51,855 nt of DNA from Verrucomicrobiaceae bacterium (GTDB taxonomy: Bacteria; Verrucomicrobiota; Verrucomicrobiia; Verrucomicrobiales; Verrucomicrobiaceae), in the NCBI GenBank assembly GCA_027490195.1, contig JAIXYN010000023.1, positions 1-51,855 of the forward strand. The letters run 5' to 3'. How positions within the stretch are numbered: the stretch's first letter is position 1; each line of letters starts with the position of its first letter. Made by a program: the position numbers and the translations under genes. A model generated the notes under the pieces. The model was not told the DNA's origin and did not search any database. It saw only the letters and a program-made list of their open reading frames with translations. Positions 50,018-51,855 of the stretch are shown piece by piece.

Positions 50018-50509
50018 ATGTCCCACAAGAAGATTGGTCTTCCATTCCCAGCGCCCAACAAGATTCGCGCATCGGATGTGCTAGCGATACCGCTTGGTTG
50101 CGGATGGTTCGGATACGCCAGGGCACTGAATGGCGTTTTTTTAGAGGTCTTGGACTTTGTTTCGGAAGGATTGAGCACCTTCACAGTGGTGTGTTCACAT
50201 GACCGACGATTCTACATTCAGTATTATGAACCCTATTCAGTTTCTCCTTGGATATACCTGGGGAAGAAGCCCTTTGAGTCACCGGACTCCGCATGGGGGC
50301 CTCCCACTTGGTTTGGGACAGAGCGATTTCACATCATCGACCGTGGGCAGACTCGACGCGTCGAACAGAGCGAGACGGTGGGAGTTGTGAAGTCACAGCT
50401 ACGCCACCCGGACGCCATCGTTGACTCCATCGTGGAGGAGTTTGGGCTCGACATTCCTTTGACGATGCGTGATCGATTACCCGGCAAGGACACTTCCCAA
50501 CCTACATGA
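50018..50509 (+). CDS. cassette 6: 163-aa protein, faintly Imm26-like
   Basis: MSHKKIGLPFPAPNKIRASDVLAIPLGCGWFGYARALNGVFLEV opens it. The D-V-x-x-I-P-L-x-x-G-x-x-G-Y-A/G-R stretch resembles the start of Imm26-like immunity proteins of polymorphic toxin systems, but the remainder (FHIIDRGQTRRVEQ, LDIPLTMRDRL) is less telling. No toxin gene lies beside it. This is a suggestion from memory, not a match. No signal peptide. Confidence 0.75.
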   Translation: MSHKKIGLPFPAPNKIRASDVLAIPLGCGWFGYARALNGVFLEVLDFVSEGLSTFTVVCSHDRRFYIQYYEPYSVSPWIYLGKKPFESPDSAWGPPTWFGTERFHIIDRGQTRRVEQSETVGVVKSQLRHPDAIVDSIVEEFGLDIPLTMRDRLPGKDTSQPT

Positions 50510-50532
50510 AGAACAGCGGGACAACACCCAAG

Positions 50533-50625
50533 GCCGAACAAAACGGATGCAGGCAACGGCTCGTACGGCATCTGTCGTGTCATCGACGCTTCCCGCTCGC
50601 CGTCGCCTGATCCGGGTCGTTCGCC
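50533..50625 (+). other. attC site 6
   Basis: R'' GCCGAAC, L'' CGGATGCAGG, L' CCTGATCCG, R' GTTCGCC, matching R'' GGCGAAC of attC 7. Confidence 0.93.
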
Positions 50626-50646
50626 CAAGAAACGGAGTCCAAAGCC

Positions 50647-51105
50647 ATGAGAACCAACCGACCGGCTATCCTCATCCTCACTACGCTACTCGTTCTTGGT
50701 GCAGTGCCTTGTCATTCAGAGCCACCGCCCGATCCAGCAATCGAAATGAAAGACTCGGGAATCATCCTTACCGATGGATCGTCTTCATACACCTTCGCCA
50801 AGGACGGTACATTTAGTGCAGGTCCACTTGGTATGAGTGGGCGAATCTTCACGGGGAACTGGAAGATTGAAGACCACTCGGCGGGTTCTGCTGCCAAGGT
50901 TGTCGTCGAAGCGAAACTCGGATGGATCAATGGCGCGAGTCCAAATGACGATTATCGCCGCATCGTATTTTTTATTTATTCCGGAAAGACCACTCCATTC
51001 GAGCGACCGAAAGTTGTCCACCGCTTCATGCCACAGAGTTATTACCAATGCTATTGGCTGATCGATGAGATGACCAGGATTGCAAAGCCATCAACTACCA
51101 AATGA
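50647..51105 (+). CDS. cassette 7: secreted protein, 152 aa
   Basis: MRTNRPAILILTTLLVLGAVPCHSEPPP is a secretion signal. The mature part is beta-rich (SGIILTDGSSSYTFAKDGTF, SGRIFTGNWKIEDHSAG, AAKVVVEAKLGWING, RRIVFFIYSG) with one late cysteine (YYQCYWL). No family recognised. Short leader and tail as in the neighbours. Confidence 0.8.
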   Translation: MRTNRPAILILTTLLVLGAVPCHSEPPPDPAIEMKDSGIILTDGSSSYTFAKDGTFSAGPLGMSGRIFTGNWKIEDHSAGSAAKVVVEAKLGWINGASPNDDYRRIVFFIYSGKTTPFERPKVVHRFMPQSYYQCYWLIDEMTRIAKPSTTK

Positions 51106-51131
51106 GATCCATGATGAACGCAAACACACAG

Positions 51132-51224
51132 GGCGAACAAAACGAATGCAGGCAAGGGCTCGATTGGCATCCGTTGTGTCATCGGTGCCTCCCGCTCGCC
51201 GTCGCCTGATCCGAGGCATTCGCC
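51132..51224 (+). other. attC site 7 with altered cleavage base
   Basis: R'' GGCGAAC, L'' CGAATGCAGG, L' CCTGATCCG, but R' is ATTCGCC: the G before the usual G-TT exchange point is A. It is otherwise intact and 93 bp long. It may be poorly recombinogenic. Confidence 0.85.
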
Positions 51225-51245
51225 CAACCCCCAGAGTCCATCGCA

Positions 51246-51605
51246 ATGAAGCACTTTCTCACCACCCTTGCGGCACTTGCTGCAATGATTGCTCCGGCTG
51301 GCGCAGAGCTTATTACCCCAGGCACCACGATTACTCAGGCACAGAAGGCACTTGCAGCAGCCAAGCACACGAAGAACGGATTGGACATGTCCGTAACGCC
51401 GTCCGACTTGGCTATGGACTTTTGGACTGTGGATGAGGGCATTCTCATCATGATATACTCGCCCGCCACTGGATTGATCGCCGCTCTATCATTCACCGTC
51501 ATGGACGAGCGACCCAAGAGCACACGAAAGGAGTTCTCCTTTGCGGCAGATTCTTTCGATACGGCGACGGGGAAACTTGTTCTCAGCACCAAAAAACCTC
51601 AGTGA
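51246..51605 (+). CDS. cassette 8: secreted protein, 119 aa
   Basis: MKHFLTTLAALAAMIAPAGA is a signal peptide. The mature part shows TPGTTITQAQKALAAAKHTK, LAMDFWTVDEGILIMIYS and ALSFTVMDERPKSTRKEF, like a small periplasmic domain. No named family. Its downstream attC is truncated. Confidence 0.78.
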   Translation: MKHFLTTLAALAAMIAPAGAELITPGTTITQAQKALAAAKHTKNGLDMSVTPSDLAMDFWTVDEGILIMIYSPATGLIAALSFTVMDERPKSTRKEFSFAADSFDTATGKLVLSTKKPQ

Positions 51606-51628
51606 CGATGAACCTCCATCAACCAACG

Positions 51629-51655
51629 GGCGAACCAACCGGATGCAGATAAAAT
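51629..51655 (+). other. truncated attC site 8 (R'' and L'' only)
   Basis: GGCGAAC at 51629-51635 followed by CGGATGCAG, matching the left half of the other sites. The sequence then diverges (ATAAAATGCCAGAC). No L'/R' half follows before the repeat-like flank, so this cassette boundary has been broken by deletion or insertion. Confidence 0.75.
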
Positions 51656-51751
51656 GCCAGACATGAATGGCACTTAAATAAGAGGCAGTTTCGAACCTTT
51701 GCAGCCATTCTGTCTCAGCTTTCTTGAGCCCTGAAGGGGCTGTGGATTCAG

Positions 51752-51788
51752 CCCAGGGCAAGCGAGCCTCAGCGAGCGCCGCCCTGGG
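51752..51788. repeat. CCCAGGGC/GCCCTGGG inverted repeat at the right edge
   Basis: Eight-base arms at 51752-51759 and 51781-51788 with a 21-nt loop, next to a TGAGCCCTGAAGGGGCT palindrome. A similar GAGCCCTGAAGAGGCTC word sits at about 17022. It is probably a dispersed repeat and lies just beyond the array's truncated end. Confidence 0.5.
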
Positions 51789-51855
51789 TTTCCGGCAACA
51801 AGATCGGGAAGCAAACCCAGCGCCCTCGTAACACACCAAGCTCACCAGCAGCGCC

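Larger units (their letters stand above)
47248..51655 (+). mobile_element. integron gene-cassette array: eight cassettes, seven complete and one truncated attC
   Basis: Eight small gene units, all on the plus strand, each closed by a 93-94-bp attC site. Within most cassettes the leading R' and the trailing R'' are reverse complements (for example GTTCGCCC with GGGCGAAC; GTTCGGCG with CGCCGAAC; GTTCGGCC with GGCCGAAC). The L'' arm CGGATGCAGG pairs with L' CCTGATCCG except for one extra base, the attC hallmark. Very similar attC sites are typical of chromosomal integrons. No intI in the window. Confidence 0.93.

Noticed and set aside
47790..51224. Regular repeats read as a CRISPR array
   Set aside because: The repeats are 93-94 bp, far longer than CRISPR repeats, and the spacers are 0.4-0.6 kb and hold ORFs. 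No cas gene is seen. The attC geometry fits fully.
48965..51436. ORFs starting inside attC sites with RRRLIR-type peptides
   Set aside because: All share the same attC-derived N-terminus. The gene proper starts after the R' core in each cassette, or the frame is an out-of-frame shadow.

Overview
The window looks like a chromosome segment from the phylum Verrucomicrobiota (Prosthecobacter/Verrucomicrobium-like). I infer this from a DUF1501 Tat-exported protein, an HPr/HPr-kinase pair standing alone, a SecA with an N-terminal insertion of about 95 residues, a zinc-ribbon ExbB/TolQ-like operon and several families of intergenic repeats. The genus is a guess; the phylum is moderately secure.

Layout. 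(1) 1-1457: 3' part of a GlcD-like FAD oxidase gene (runs off the left edge) and a tiny coupled ORF. (2) 1655-12680: a plasmid- or ICE-type backbone, all on the minus strand. In transcription order it holds an RHH regulator, a replication-initiator-like protein, ParA, ParB, a ParD/ParE toxin-antitoxin pair, a strongly structured non-coding block, a TraD/HerA-like coupling ATPase, an ArdC antirestriction protein, a replication-relaxation protein, a CHC2/Toprim primase, a small hypothetical and a radC-like gene broken by an 11-bp tandem duplication. No relaxase, integrase or att site is visible. (3) 12682-16171: a large membrane/periplasmic protein behind a short upstream ORF, and an HTH protein. 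(4) 16258-47022: ordinary chromosome. It contains a histidine phosphatase, DUF1501, folA, a metallo-beta-lactamase-fold protein, prmA, tRNA-Gly(GCC), a class IV aminotransferase, a TIM-barrel isomerase-like protein, a VWA/C13-like operon, secA, an esterase, rplM-rpsI, ptsH-hprK, a ribBA-ribH-nusB-ftsY cluster and a three-gene ExbB/ExbD-like operon. Repeats and a gene fragment lie between them. (5) 47023-51855: an integron gene-cassette array.

The most interesting region is the last one. Seven complete attC sites of 93-94 bp and one truncated attC separate eight cassettes, all facing the same way. In most cassettes the first bases (R') are the reverse complement of the last core site (R''), and each attC carries L''/L' arms that differ by one extra base, as integron integrases require. 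No intI gene lies within the window, so the array is either a CALIN (attC cluster without integrase) or has its integrase beyond the right edge. The cassettes encode small unknown proteins. Three have N-terminal signal peptides, one is a CxxC-type zinc-ribbon protein and one faintly resembles Imm26 immunity proteins.

Other leads are a roughly 190-nt multi-helix RNA-like block next to the conjugation ATPase, a 22-nt palindrome present twice in the plasmid-like module, a C13-like protein whose catalytic cysteine position is serine, and a proton-channel-type operon with two ExbD-like subunits.
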